The notes under the pieces: model-generated
Told to the model about the DNA's origin: nothing
Databases searched by the model: none
Seen by the model: the letters and a program-made list of their open reading frames with translations, nothing else
From: Porogramme epimiltina
Taxonomy: Eukaryota > Basidiomycota > Agaricomycetes > Polyporales > Polyporaceae
Assembly (NCBI GenBank): GCA_900155495.1
Contig: FTLJ01000185.1
Span: 1 to 36,659 of the forward strand
Direction of reading: 5' to 3'
Length of the DNA stretch: 36,659 nt
Shown here: in pieces, positions 20,755-30,479 of the stretch
Numbering within the stretch: position 1 is the first letter of the stretch
Layout: every line of letters begins with the position of its first letter
Made by a program: the position numbers and the translations under genes

Positions 20755-22675
20755 CTATGCATCCTTCTGTTCTGCTGGAGGTGTAGGCTCCCGGGTTGGA
20801 GGGGCGGGCGTCGGGGGTGCGTTCGTGCCCAGCCGCTTGCGCCTCCAGAAACCGGCGTTGGGACCTCTCATTACGAAGGCCAGTGTCCACCGGGAGAGCC
20901 CTCGGAGGGTATCAGGTCGATGCACAGCCGCTGTGAGCAAGCTGGCGAGCGACAGGATGAACGCAAGTCTGTTCAAAAGTCAGCGCGGAGTGCGCACGAC
21001 ATGGCAAGATGCACAGACCTTTCCACTAATCTCACGCTCGACTTGCCGCTCTTGATCCACTCTGCGGGGAAGCAGGCGCGGATCGCGCGCGGAAGAACGT
21101 AGAGGGCCATCTCTCCCCTGCGACGACCGCGCTCGATCCAGATGCTCGCTCCACAGACCAGGCTGCCTGCGAACGTGCACCCTAACGGGCCGTCCCAGAA
21201 GTCGTGTGGAATGTGCGGGAAGAGTCGCGCAAGCGCCAGGGTGCGCGTGAAGCATACAGCGAACCATATTGACGACACGAATGCCGACAAGAAGGATGCG
21301 CTGCGGGCGACGCTCAGTAGTGTCGCAACGAGGCGTGGGATCTCGAGCAATTTCCGGGGCCGCGTGAGGATGATGGGCAAAAAGTGGACCTATTCAACTT
21401 ATTTAGTTGACGAAGACCGAAAATAGTAGCTGCTTACGGGAAGGTAGAGTGCCAGAGCTTCAGCAAATGCTTGCGCGCCTCGGATACCTGCGTTCGCGGT
21501 ACAACTGCCTCTAGTGACGCCACCGTGGACAAGCTCGCATGGAAGTCCGCCTAGGCCGCTTCTATTGACGATGGATAGCGCGCTCCACATTTTGTCTGCC
21601 TGAGGACCTCCATAAGCAGGGAGCTGGGCGGGGTCACCCCAAGCAGGTGGATAACCGAGGTCTTTTGAAAGAGAGGATACCAGGTCGGAAGGTTCGGACA
21701 CTCCTTTGATATATGAGAAGCTTCCTGATCGAATTCCACGCAACGCGCCCAAGATGCGTGGGTCAATATTGGCGATAGTCATGATCCTTGACATTTCGTC
21801 ACGATATTGTCCCCGAGAGTGTTCATTTGGTCACTCACCACTTGTTGTAAGAACGAGGCAACCTAGCGACTGGTTGAGCTTCCACTTCACTGGCTGACGG
21901 AATGGAGAACTAACCTCTCAGGTTCATAGAAGAAGCACCACATGATCCTAGGGCAGGGGATAAGAAGAGAAGAGGCGTGACGAACAACATGCTCTCACCT
22001 CGCGCTGCACGCCCAGAACACTAAGGCATCTAGCCTGGTGGTCCACTTCCTGCCCACAGCTTCCTGTTCCTCCTTTTCTGACAGGGTAAAACCCCGCACG
22101 ATGGTTTCTGGTGGCTTGAAGAAGGCCATTTGCACGGCAGCATCCATAGCACGTACGAGGAAGAGCAGTGAGAGGTCCAGCGTAGGCGAAGGCCTCCCAA
22201 TTCCCGCAGATGTTGAGTGCTGCTTTCGCGAGTGGAGGAGTGCGATGGCAAGCGTAGAGGAGAGGACATTGGATAAGAACGACTTCTGCCAGTCCTTCAG
22301 GGACCCAGCCCACGCTCGCACGCTCTCGAGGGGGCTCTTAGGGCCACCATCCTCGCCGTGTGGGTGCTCCTCCTCCCATACCGCCCACGCTCTCCGAACG
22401 GCCGCACCTCCCGCGACCCCGACGGTGATGGCCGACGCGAACGCGTTGGGCGAGAGTTCGCGCTTGAGGATGGAAAGGACGCGCGCTATACCTTTAGAGC
22501 GCGCCCTTCTTGAGGTCACGAACGGAAGCAGGGCTGGGCCCAACGCGAGAGCGAGAGCGAGGCTATAGGTTCGAAGAGCGATCTGGAGAGGGTGGTCGTC
22601 TGGGAGGGCATGCAGGAAGTCTGCGACGCGGTGGGAGGTGTCGCATAGGCGTTCGCGGATGCGCACGACCTTCAT
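20755..22675 (-). CDS. TMEM135-like multi-pass membrane protein
   Basis: The predicted protein is about 545 residues with several hydrophobic segments, for example TYSLALALALGPALLPFV, FVSSIWFAVCF and LAFILSLASLLTAAV. The junction reading FWACSARIMWCFFYEPER then LPRSYNKWI is a signature of fungal TMEM135-like proteins, and the C-terminal GLSRWTLAFV...GPNAGFW also fits. Animal TMEM135 is linked to mitochondrial dynamics and peroxisomal metabolism; the fungal role is untested. The exon with LPRSYNK is only 24 bases (21839-21862). The last intron uses donor AG-GTCTGT, giving VERLAFIL. The start is taken at 22675 (MKVVRIRERL); an upstream in-frame ATG at 22798 would add a basic leader. Stop TAG at 20755-20757. 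Confidence 0.8.
21839..21862 (-). other. 24-base exon of the TMEM135-like gene
   Basis: Flanked by a CTAG acceptor and a GTGAGTGA donor, it encodes LPRSYNK plus partial codons on both sides. Inclusion joins EPER to LPRSYNKW and then IMTIANIDPR, the family motif; skipping removes eight residues in frame. Confidence 0.85.
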
Positions 22676-22938
22676 GGTGGTAGTGGAGGTCGCGCGATGG
22701 GTAAGGAAGGAGGCATGCCGGGGTGGAGATCGCGTCCAGGGACCTGCTGAGCGCAGTCCGCGGGCGCGCGTGAATGCACGCGACGTCGTAAATATCACAT
22801 GCCAGCGCTTCGAACATTGATCCGACGTTCAAATAGGCAGTTGTCATTCGTGCCAGCGGCTGAAATGACGTAGACGTCTTTACTTACGTCCACATACAAG
22901 GGTATATCCTAAGAGGCTAACAGTCCATCGGTGGTCCG

Positions 22939-24405
22939 TCAAGTATGCGTCGTGTCCACATCGTTGTCCATGTCCCGAACATAGCTCCAAAAGTCCAAGA
23001 ACTGTGTGCTCTCCGATACACCAATTCCCGCTCGTAGCTCGGTCAGCAACCCCGCACGTCCCAAGAGCGACAAGAACTTTGCGCGTGAGTCTGGGTATAC
23101 GAAAAGTGCCAGCAACTCGGAGCCCTGGACGAGACAGTCATTCTAAGTATGCAAGCAGCGACAGAGCGTATTCGTGACTTACGTGAACACGAACCACGGC
23201 GCGGACATCCTCTTTCGCCGCTGGTGAGATGCTGGTACCACTATCTTCAATAGACCTTACGAGGTCCTCCGGGGAAGGTGAGTCATTAGAGGGTAGTGGG
23301 TTTTCATCCACTGAATCAGGTGGGGTCACCTTGAGGTACGGCGCGACGGTCGGGTCCCAGGATACTGGGGGAGACGGAGGCATGCCTTCGGGTAGCCCGA
23401 GCCACCTGGCCCAGAGCTCCAGCTTCCTTCCGTCTCTGCCAAGGTGACGCAGAGCAGTATGGCATCGTTCCCAGTCATCGGTATCGCCTCTCCAGACTTC
23501 CGTTCCATCGCTAGAGTCACTAATCGTGAGCACCACCGACGGCGGCCGGGTTGCGCCTTCCTCGTTGTGCTCAAACTCGGGGAGCGTGGACGGCAAGGTG
23601 TGGGGTGCGTCAAGATCGCCATCCGCCTCGTGTTGTGCATGCGCTGGCCGCATCATGAGACGGATCCATCGGCGGCGGCGGACAAGGCCGCGGTTGCTCA
23701 AAACGCCGGGACTTGGGCTCCAGTGCCTGCTCCGAAAGGAACGGCTGTACTCGAAGCCGTCATATTGTACCTGGCCGTCGCCGCGCATGTCGATCATCCA
23801 AGCTCTTGAGACCCACTTCCAAGAGCCATCGGGGAGGGGGTAGTCTTCCAGGGTAACAGTTGGCTGATTCTTACGAGGGGAGTGGGTGGCAGTCGGAATG
23901 GTGAAGGGAGGCGGGTCAAGTGGCAGAAGGGTCAAAGGAGAGTAATATGGTGTTGAAAATACTGTTGCGCTACGGAAGGCTCGTCAGCAGAGCGGACCTG
24001 AACAAAGAAGTACATTTCATACCCCCGCTGGTTCTCGTATAGAGTTGCCCATCTGTACACGTCCTTGTCGTAGTCCTCATCGACTTCAGCGGAAAGGTTG
24101 GGATCATCAGAGAGCGCCACCAGATCCGGTACGTCGGTAGCTGTGCACAAGTCCGCTTCTGCATCTAGCAGAGCTGGAAAGGAAACGGCTGAGCTTCGTT
24201 TGGAGGACTTCGACGGGCTGCGGCCGAGGTGGGGTAAAGACACGCTAGAGAGTAAGCCGCGCTTGCTGAACCGCTGGCGAGCTTGGTCAGCCGCAGCATA
24301 GTCGTCTCGTTGTATTGCATCTGGTGGAGGTGGTGGAGTATATCTGGATGTTTGGGGAGAAGATGGACCAGCCACAGAGGAAGCGAAGGAGGAGGATTCA
24401 GACAT
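22939..24405 (-). CDS. Dysferlin/Pex24-type domain protein (Spo73/TECPR1-like)
   Basis: Three exons encode about 460 residues. After a Ser/Pro-rich low-complexity N-terminus comes the DysF domain: VYRWATLYENQRG, a splice (acceptor at about 23964) to ATVFSTPYYSPLTLLPLDPPPFT, then LEDYPLPDGSWKWVSRAWMI, DGQVQYDGFEYSRSF and GLVRRRRWIRLMMRP. These Trp-rich and Arg-rich blocks are the paired DysFN/DysFC motifs of peroxisomal Pex30-family proteins, TECPR1 and yeast Spo73. Such domains act at membranes, in peroxisome biogenesis or membrane extension, and some bind sphingomyelin. No transmembrane segment is obvious, so a soluble or peripheral protein like Spo73 is most likely. The last exon holds FVYPDSRAKFLSLL and QFLDFWSYVRDM. 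Stop TGA at 22939-22941. It diverges from HSCB. Confidence 0.82.
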
Positions 24406-24511
24406 GGGAGGTCGTCTGAAGAGACCATAGATGGAGGTCTAGGTTAGGGTTTGCTATATAATTCATAGAAGAATCACATGACGTCATCCTCCTCCCTTTC
24501 CGCACCGCACC
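24406..24511. promoter_or_regulatory. Compact bidirectional promoter (DysF gene / HSCB)
   Basis: Only 106 bases separate the two opposed start codons, so the genes must share promoter DNA. It contains TATATAA at 24455-24461, GTTAGGGTTT near 24441, and a perfect CRE palindrome 25 bases before the HSCB start. Confidence 0.65.
24479..24486. promoter_or_regulatory. CRE palindrome TGACGTCA
   Basis: A perfect ATF/CREB-type bZIP site preceded by CACA. At 25 bases before the HSCB ATG it may overlap the transcription start of that gene, so it could repress as well as activate. Binding is inference. Confidence 0.5.
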
Positions 24512-25372
24512 ATGTTCCGCTTTCGAGGCCTCACGTCCGCCTTCAATCACGCACGTCTTTCCTCTGTCAGACAAGCGATACCCAGAAGGAGCTACAAGAC
24601 AGGCCCAACACTCATACCACTCTCCGGACTTGCTAGGCGAAATCATTCCAGCTCTACTGGTCGTCCCAAGCTTTGCCCGTCATGTACATCACCACTACCC
24701 AGCGCGTTGCCGGTCTGCTCGAGCTGCTCCTATATCGCGCCGATACCCGAGTCTATGACTTACCATGAAATTCTTGGGGCGTCTTATGACCCTAATCCAT
24801 TTGTTTTGGACGTCAGCGAGCTCAAGAACCAATTTCGGAGGGTCCAGGCAGTGGTACATCCCGATCGCTGGGTTGCGAAGCCTCAAGTGAGTCATTCATG
24901 TTATTATGGCTTTATCTGGTTACACCAATCAACAACTCGCAGGAACAACAAAGTATAGCCGCAGCTATGTCTTCACGCGTCAACGAAGCTCTGCACCAAT
25001 TGTCAAGCCCGCTTCGACGAGCAGAATACATCCTCACAAAAGAGGGCTACGCAGGGGAGGAGACGGACAAGCTAGAAGACATGGGACTCCTCATGGAGAT
25101 CATGGAAGCTCGTGAGGGTCTCGCTAGTGCTGACTCGCCAGACGAAGTAGCCCAGATCAGACAGGAGAATGACGGTGCGCATACGCTCATGTGTTGTCCC
25201 CTCTTCGCTCAACGGCACTATAGTGAAAATAGGAGAAGTATTGAGAGAAATAGCAATAGTAGTGGAGAAGAAGGACTGGGAAACATTGCGCAAAGCGGCG
25301 GTCAAGCTGAAGTACCTACAAGGAATAGAGTCTGCTGCGGCAGCATGGCCAGCTAGCGTTCACGATCATTAG
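24512..25372 (+). CDS. JAC1: Mitochondrial Fe-S co-chaperone HSCB/Jac1
   Basis: A J-protein that delivers the scaffold ISCU to the Hsp70 partner for Fe-S cluster transfer in the mitochondrial matrix. Three exons (24512-24886, 24943-25174, 25224-25372) give 251 residues. The N-terminus MFRFRGLTSAFNHARL is Arg-rich and amphipathic, a likely mitochondrial presequence. A tetracysteine unit follows (CPSC, ten residues, CSSC), then the J-domain with YHEILG, QFRRVQAVVHPDRW (the HPD triad is present) and SSRVNEALHQLSSPLRRAEYIL. The C-terminal helical domain has LLMEIMEAREGL and KKDWETLRKAAVKLKYL, which bind the scaffold in the family. The tetracysteine unit is like human HSCB and is absent from yeast Jac1. 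Shares a promoter with the DysF gene. Confidence 0.94.
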
Positions 25373-25819
25373 AGTAGATGTCTCCTCCCTTGTATTACGC
25401 CCCGCTCATCGACGATATGAATACTCGCTTACCCGAAGTGTCTGCCATATATCACTTTTGCTATCTGTGTGTTTGTGGCCTATGTGTGCAGTCAACTCGC
25501 GTCTGACGTCAGATGCCTAAACTTGCTGGGCAGTCCGGCAACTTCCTGGCGTAAACAGGCTCGGGCGCCTTGTCCAGGCCGACTGAGACTTGACCAGCTT
25601 GGTCGACGCGGGTGGCCGCTGCTTTCTCCTTCCCTCCTCTAACCCCGCCCTCCCCTCCATCCACCACTTGGAAATCCTTCGTGCGGCTGCTTCTCGTGAT
25701 TGTAGAAGGATAGGACCTAGGACGGGGCCGACATAGGTGCGTAATCCCAGCTCTATTTGCTCCTCATCACCAATTCTGACCTCGGTGCCGTAGATCTGTC
25801 TCTTCCCGTCGTACCCTTA
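25373..25819 (+). promoter_or_regulatory. Intergenic region and helicase promoter
   Basis: No gene is seen. The region contains a CRE inside a 12-base palindrome (25502-25513) and a pyrimidine-rich tract (about 25621-25665) of the sort that precedes many fungal genes. AT-rich sequence near 25395-25450 is probably the HSCB 3' end. Confidence 0.5.
25504..25511. promoter_or_regulatory. CRE palindrome TGACGTCA
   Basis: The third perfect CRE of the window, within TCTGACGTCAGA. It lies about 316 bases before the first possible helicase start codon and 132 bases after the HSCB stop. Confidence 0.45.
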
Positions 25820-28800
25820 ATGCGCCTTGCTTTCGCAGCTAGATTCAGGCGCGGCCTCACTCTCATGAAAGTCAAACAAGAGTCCCCATCCGCCTCATCT
25901 TCAGCAACACCGTCCCACATCGGTCCAGTCGCGCTGACCCACACCGCCGCCAAACAGTCGTCTGCTTCCCCAAAACGCACCTCGGATTCTCCCTCTACCG
26001 AAGAGCCCCCCGCAAAAATCATTAAAGTGGATAACACTCCCAGAAAACCTCCCCCTATGTCTCATTCCGACCGCATGCACCACTCCCGCTCGAACCGCGG
26101 TGCTGGCTCCTCCCTCCTCGCCAAGGCGCACAAGAACAATGTTTCGGGAGGTAGGGGTGGAAAGAAGAAGCAGAAGGACAACCGCGCGCCTCCCCTCCCC
26201 GGACCGGTTCACAGCGAGGAGTATATCACGAATACCTACAGGACGAAGCCTCTGAAGAAGATTCATGAGACCAATCCCAAATCTCCCCTGAACAACTACA
26301 TCATGGCCTCAAACGGCAGTCAGATGGTTTTCAACGCTGCTCATGGGTTCGTTGAGGGTGGCGATCAGCAAATATGGAGGTGCGTACTACATTGAGGCAA
26401 TGTAGGTATCCTATTTCATGTCCGGCTATCATGCAGATGCACCATCGTCGTCCGACATGACGAGGGCGAGATCACAGGTGTCGGGGATAACGCGAATAGG
26501 AAGACGGCTGAGAATCTGGCAGCGCTTTCTGCATTGTATCAGCTCGACACTATTGGCGCAGTACGTTTTGTGTGGGTTATCAGTAGACCTCTGCTGACAA
26601 AGTTTCATATATGAAGTTCGACAAGAAGAAGGAAAAAGAGAAGGAGGAGGCCGGACCAGTTGAAACTGCGCTGTCAGATGGCAGCGTGGTTACCTACGAC
26701 AGGGCCCGCCATTTCATGGACTACTACTGTCGTCGCTTCCGCTTCGCGAAACCAGATATCACCTACCAACAGCTCAACCGTGGGCCATGGCAAGCCGACA
26801 TGAGCGTCGGTGACCGTCGCATCGGATTCGGCAAGGGTCCGAACAAGAAGGATGCATTATCAAGATGTTACACCGACGTCGTGCAGTACCTTGAGAAATG
26901 TGACCCTTCCATCTGGCTTGATTTCCTCCGTGACGTGAAGACTGGCAAGGACCTCGGGATGGCTCCAACCGTATTGTTCCAAGCCGACGAACTCCTGGAG
27001 GATAGGATCCAAAACCTCAAGGACGACATCAAGCGGAGTACGTTATACTACAATCGACCCACAATCCGGAGGTCCGGCAACGACGAGGACTCTCAGCCTC
27101 AAATGGTTTCTAACCACCGCCGACTCCCCGCATCCCCTGCTTTCCTCGCCGAGAAGTCGGAGCGACTGAAAAGTCGCAGGGAGGCGTATCTGAACAATCC
27201 CGACCTCGAGTCTATCCGTAACACCCGTGCCACCCTCCCAGTGTTTACGAAGTCGGAAGAGCTATTGAAGCACGTCAACGAGCACGACGTCACCATCTGT
27301 ATGGCAGCCACGGGCTCAGGAAAGACGACCCAAATCCCCCAACTCCTTCTCGACGAATGTATCGAACGTGGCGAAGGAGCCAAGTGCAACATCATCTGTA
27401 CCCAACCTCGACGTATCGCCGCCATCAGCGTAGCAGAGCGCGTAGCTAAGGAGAGGGGCGAAACTTGTGGTCGTGGATCCGTCGGATACCAAGTTAGATT
27501 CGAGTCGAAACTCCCCGAGGATCATGGGTCAATCACGTACTGCACGACGGGTGTTTTCCTTCGCAAAATGCAGTCGGCACTCCAAGAGACGAGCTCACGG
27601 CGGAGTATGGATGATGTCACTCACATCGTTGTAGACGAGGTCCACGAGCGCGATGTTGACATCGATCTCATGCTGGTAGTCTTGAAGCGGCTCCTTATGG
27701 AGCGACGCGAGCAGAAGAAGCCCATCAAGATCATCCTTATGAGCGCCACCATTGACGCGACGCTGTTCCGGAAGTACTTCCCTGACGAACAAGGCAACCC
27801 AGCAGGTGTCGTAGAGATTCCAGGTCGCGCGTTCCCCGTCCAGAAGAACTTCCTCGATGACTTCGTCCCCCAGCTCATGGGAACCCCTCAGACTTCATGG
27901 GTTTTCAGAGAGGAATCTGTCCGCAAATATCTGGCCCAAGAACTTGGACCCGACGCGACTGGCTTGCCGGCCCCACTCTCATCCTCTCGTGCACCCACCC
28001 CCGTGCAGCGAGAACACTCTCGTGATACCGATGATCTTGAACTTCCCGTTCCTCTCATCGCCCTCACCATCGCCCACGTTCTGAAACAATCGGACGACGG
28101 GCACGTCCTCGTATTCCTGCCCGGTTGGGACGAGATTAGCTCGGTCCGACGGTGTCTCGTGGAGAACGATCGGTCAAAACAGCTCGGATTCGACTTCGGT
28201 GACACGAACAAGTTCAGCATCCATCTTCTCCACTCCACCATTCCTGTCGCGGAGCAACAGGCCATCTTCGAACCACCCCCACCTGGCGTCCGCCGGGTCA
28301 TCCTCTCAACCAATATCGCCGAAACGTCCGTCACCATCCCCGATGTTGTTTACGTCGTGGACACGGCTCGCATCAAGGAACAGCGCTACGACCCCTCGCG
28401 TCACATTTCTAACCTCGTCTCAGCGTGGGTCGGGTCGTCAAATCTGAACCAGCGTGCTGGTCGTGCGGGCCGGCATCGTCCAGGGGAATACTTCGGCATT
28501 CTCAGTCGCAAGCATGCCGAGGAGCTCCACCCACATCAGACGGTCGAGATGAAGCGTGTCGATCTCGAGAATGTGGTCATGCACGTCAAGGCGCTCAACT
28601 TCCCTGGAATGACCATCGAGGAGGTGCTTGCAGCGGCTATCGAGCCTCCCGCTCCCGAACGCATCGAGGCGGCGATCCAATCATTGCATATGGTCGGTGC
28701 ACTCGATATGAACAACAACCTTACCTCCCTGGGAAGCGTCCTTCTTCAGCTCCCCGTCGATCCTCGCCTCGGCCGTCTGGTCCTCTTCGGTTCCTTCTTC

Positions 28801-30060
28801 CGTTGCTTGGATGCAGCCATTACCCTTGCCGCCATCATGGGCTCTCGAGAACCGTTCGTTGCGCCGATCCATGTCAAGGCTGAGGCGCAGGCAAAGAAGA
28901 ATTCGTGGACGCCGGAGGAGTTCCGCTCGGATACGCTTGCTGCGCTTCGTGCCTACAACGAGTGGTGGACAATGCAGAGCCAGGGGTTGTTTGTCTCTGC
29001 CAACCGGTTCTGTCAGGACAACTTCCTCTCGAAGCCTACGCTGCTCAACATCGCGAAGGTCAAGGATCATCTGCTCAAGTCGCTTTACGATGTCGGCGTC
29101 ATCGACATCTCCGCCGGGGGCAGGTTGCCCTATGTCCCTCCAGGAGCGCGCTCGAGAGACCTCCCTCCGATTCCCAGCCAGTTGAACGAGAATGGCGAAT
29201 CACTCCCACTCCTGGCTGCGCTCATTTCGATTGCGTGCCAGCCGAAGTTCGCGATTCGCACTGGCGAAAGGGTTTACCGCACTGCCGTAGACAAGGTATT
29301 CATCGATTATTAATGTTCCCGGTACTAGATACTCACCTATGTTTGCTTTTAGGCCGTCATCATTCACCCCTCTAGCGTCAACCACCGCAGACGAGATGCC
29401 TCTAAGGACGACCGCCCCCATATTGAGAAGCAGATCGTTGCGTATGCGGAGAAGAGGCAGAACATCACCACGAGCCAAAACGCGGAGAAATACCTCGTCG
29501 CTACGACTCGTCTCGACCCACTTACCTACATCCTCTTCGGCGCGTACCGCATCTCTGTGACGCAGCGCGGGTTGGAGTGCGACGATTGGTTACCTGTTAT
29601 CGGCCGCATGGACGTGTTGGACGATCTAGAGAGGCTGAAGGTCATGATGGAAGACTGTATGCTCCGCGTTTTCCAAGGCATCATTGCGAGTCGTCAGCGC
29701 AAGGCACATCAGTACAAGAAGCCACTAACGTACGACGGAGGTCGGGAGGACGAGTCGGGCGACGAAGAAGAGGAGAATCTCAATAACACGCCGCTGTCGG
29801 ACACGGAGGTCAAGGAACTCGGTCTGATGACGATGGACGTCGTGCGCATCCTCAACCACTACAGTACTTACCGTGTCGCCATGCAGTCTCAGTCGAACTC
29901 GCGGCCCGGTACCCCGATGGACTCGCCGTCGCTGGCGTCCGTACGGCTCCCACCGTACACGCCTTACAGCGGTTCGCGTTCTGGCTACTCTACGCCGTAC
30001 AACATCGCGTCGGCGTATTCATCGCGGCCAAGTACGCCCAGTCGGTTGTCGAGGCAGTAG
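25820..30060 (+). CDS. DExH-box RNA helicase with two dsRNA-binding domains (DHX9-like)
   Basis: Four exons (to 26379, 26437-26560, 26617-29295, 29353-30060) give about 1,340-1,356 residues. The order is dsRBD1 (NPKSPLNNYIM...TAENLAALSALYQL), a second dsRBD-like unit (QLNRGPWQADMSVGDRRIGFGKG...KKDALSRC), then the DEAH/RHA helicase core. Core motifs are ATGSGKTTQ (I), TQPRRIAA (Ia), DEVHERD (II), MSATI (III) and QRAGRAGRH (VI), with winged-helix/ratchet and OB domains after them. This matches DHX9/RNA helicase A, which unwinds RNA and RNA-DNA hybrids; the tail is Ser/Pro-rich rather than RGG. Two in-frame starts are possible: 25820 (MRLAFAARFRRGLTL, presequence-like) and 25865 (MKVKQES). Lys-rich stretches (KKKEKEKEE; GGKKKQKD) could be nuclear signals. 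Helicase identity is certain; orthology to DHX9 versus DHX36/DHX29 is likely. Confidence 0.93.
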
Positions 30061-30479
30061 GACGGGAGGCTGGATGAAGGCATATTTTTGGTCTGGTCAC
30101 GATAGCAAAATATAATAGTACAAGTAACACATTTGTGTAATGACAGCTCTTCTTCATCGCTCGTACTCACAGTTCTATATGGTTGTGTCGAGTGTGTCGC
30201 GGGGACTCGGTCGACATCATAATCGCAAGTGCACGTGATGCGATATTAGACGTAGGCTTTGATCGTACGCGTCGGTGGTAGTAGCGAAACAGATGCAGTA
30301 GATCCTTCTGCTCTCCACCGTCATCTCGGTGTTCATGAATTGATCCTCATCTCCTCCAACTACCACACTAACGACCTCACCGTTCTGTGAACGTGCTGCT
30401 CTGACCCTCAGTCCCCACTTGCTTGCTTTCGGCCCGCTCACGACTTCACTCGGGTACACCCCATTCCACATATACCACC
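30061..30479 (+). other. Helicase 3' end and AP-2 alpha promoter
   Basis: No gene. AAAATATAATA at 30106-30116 is a plausible 3' end element of the helicase gene. An ACGCGT occurs near 30268, and a CACATATACCACC leader immediately precedes the AP-2 alpha start. Confidence 0.45.

Noticed and set aside
24438..24450. TTAGGGTT, telomere-like motif
   Set aside because: A single copy between two housekeeping genes; no tandem array.
13187..25372. Iron-sulfur theme: REV3 CysB cluster, DPH7 (diphthamide) and HSCB within 18 kb
   Set aside because: These are unrelated housekeeping genes scattered on both strands with other genes between; no evidence of a functional cluster.
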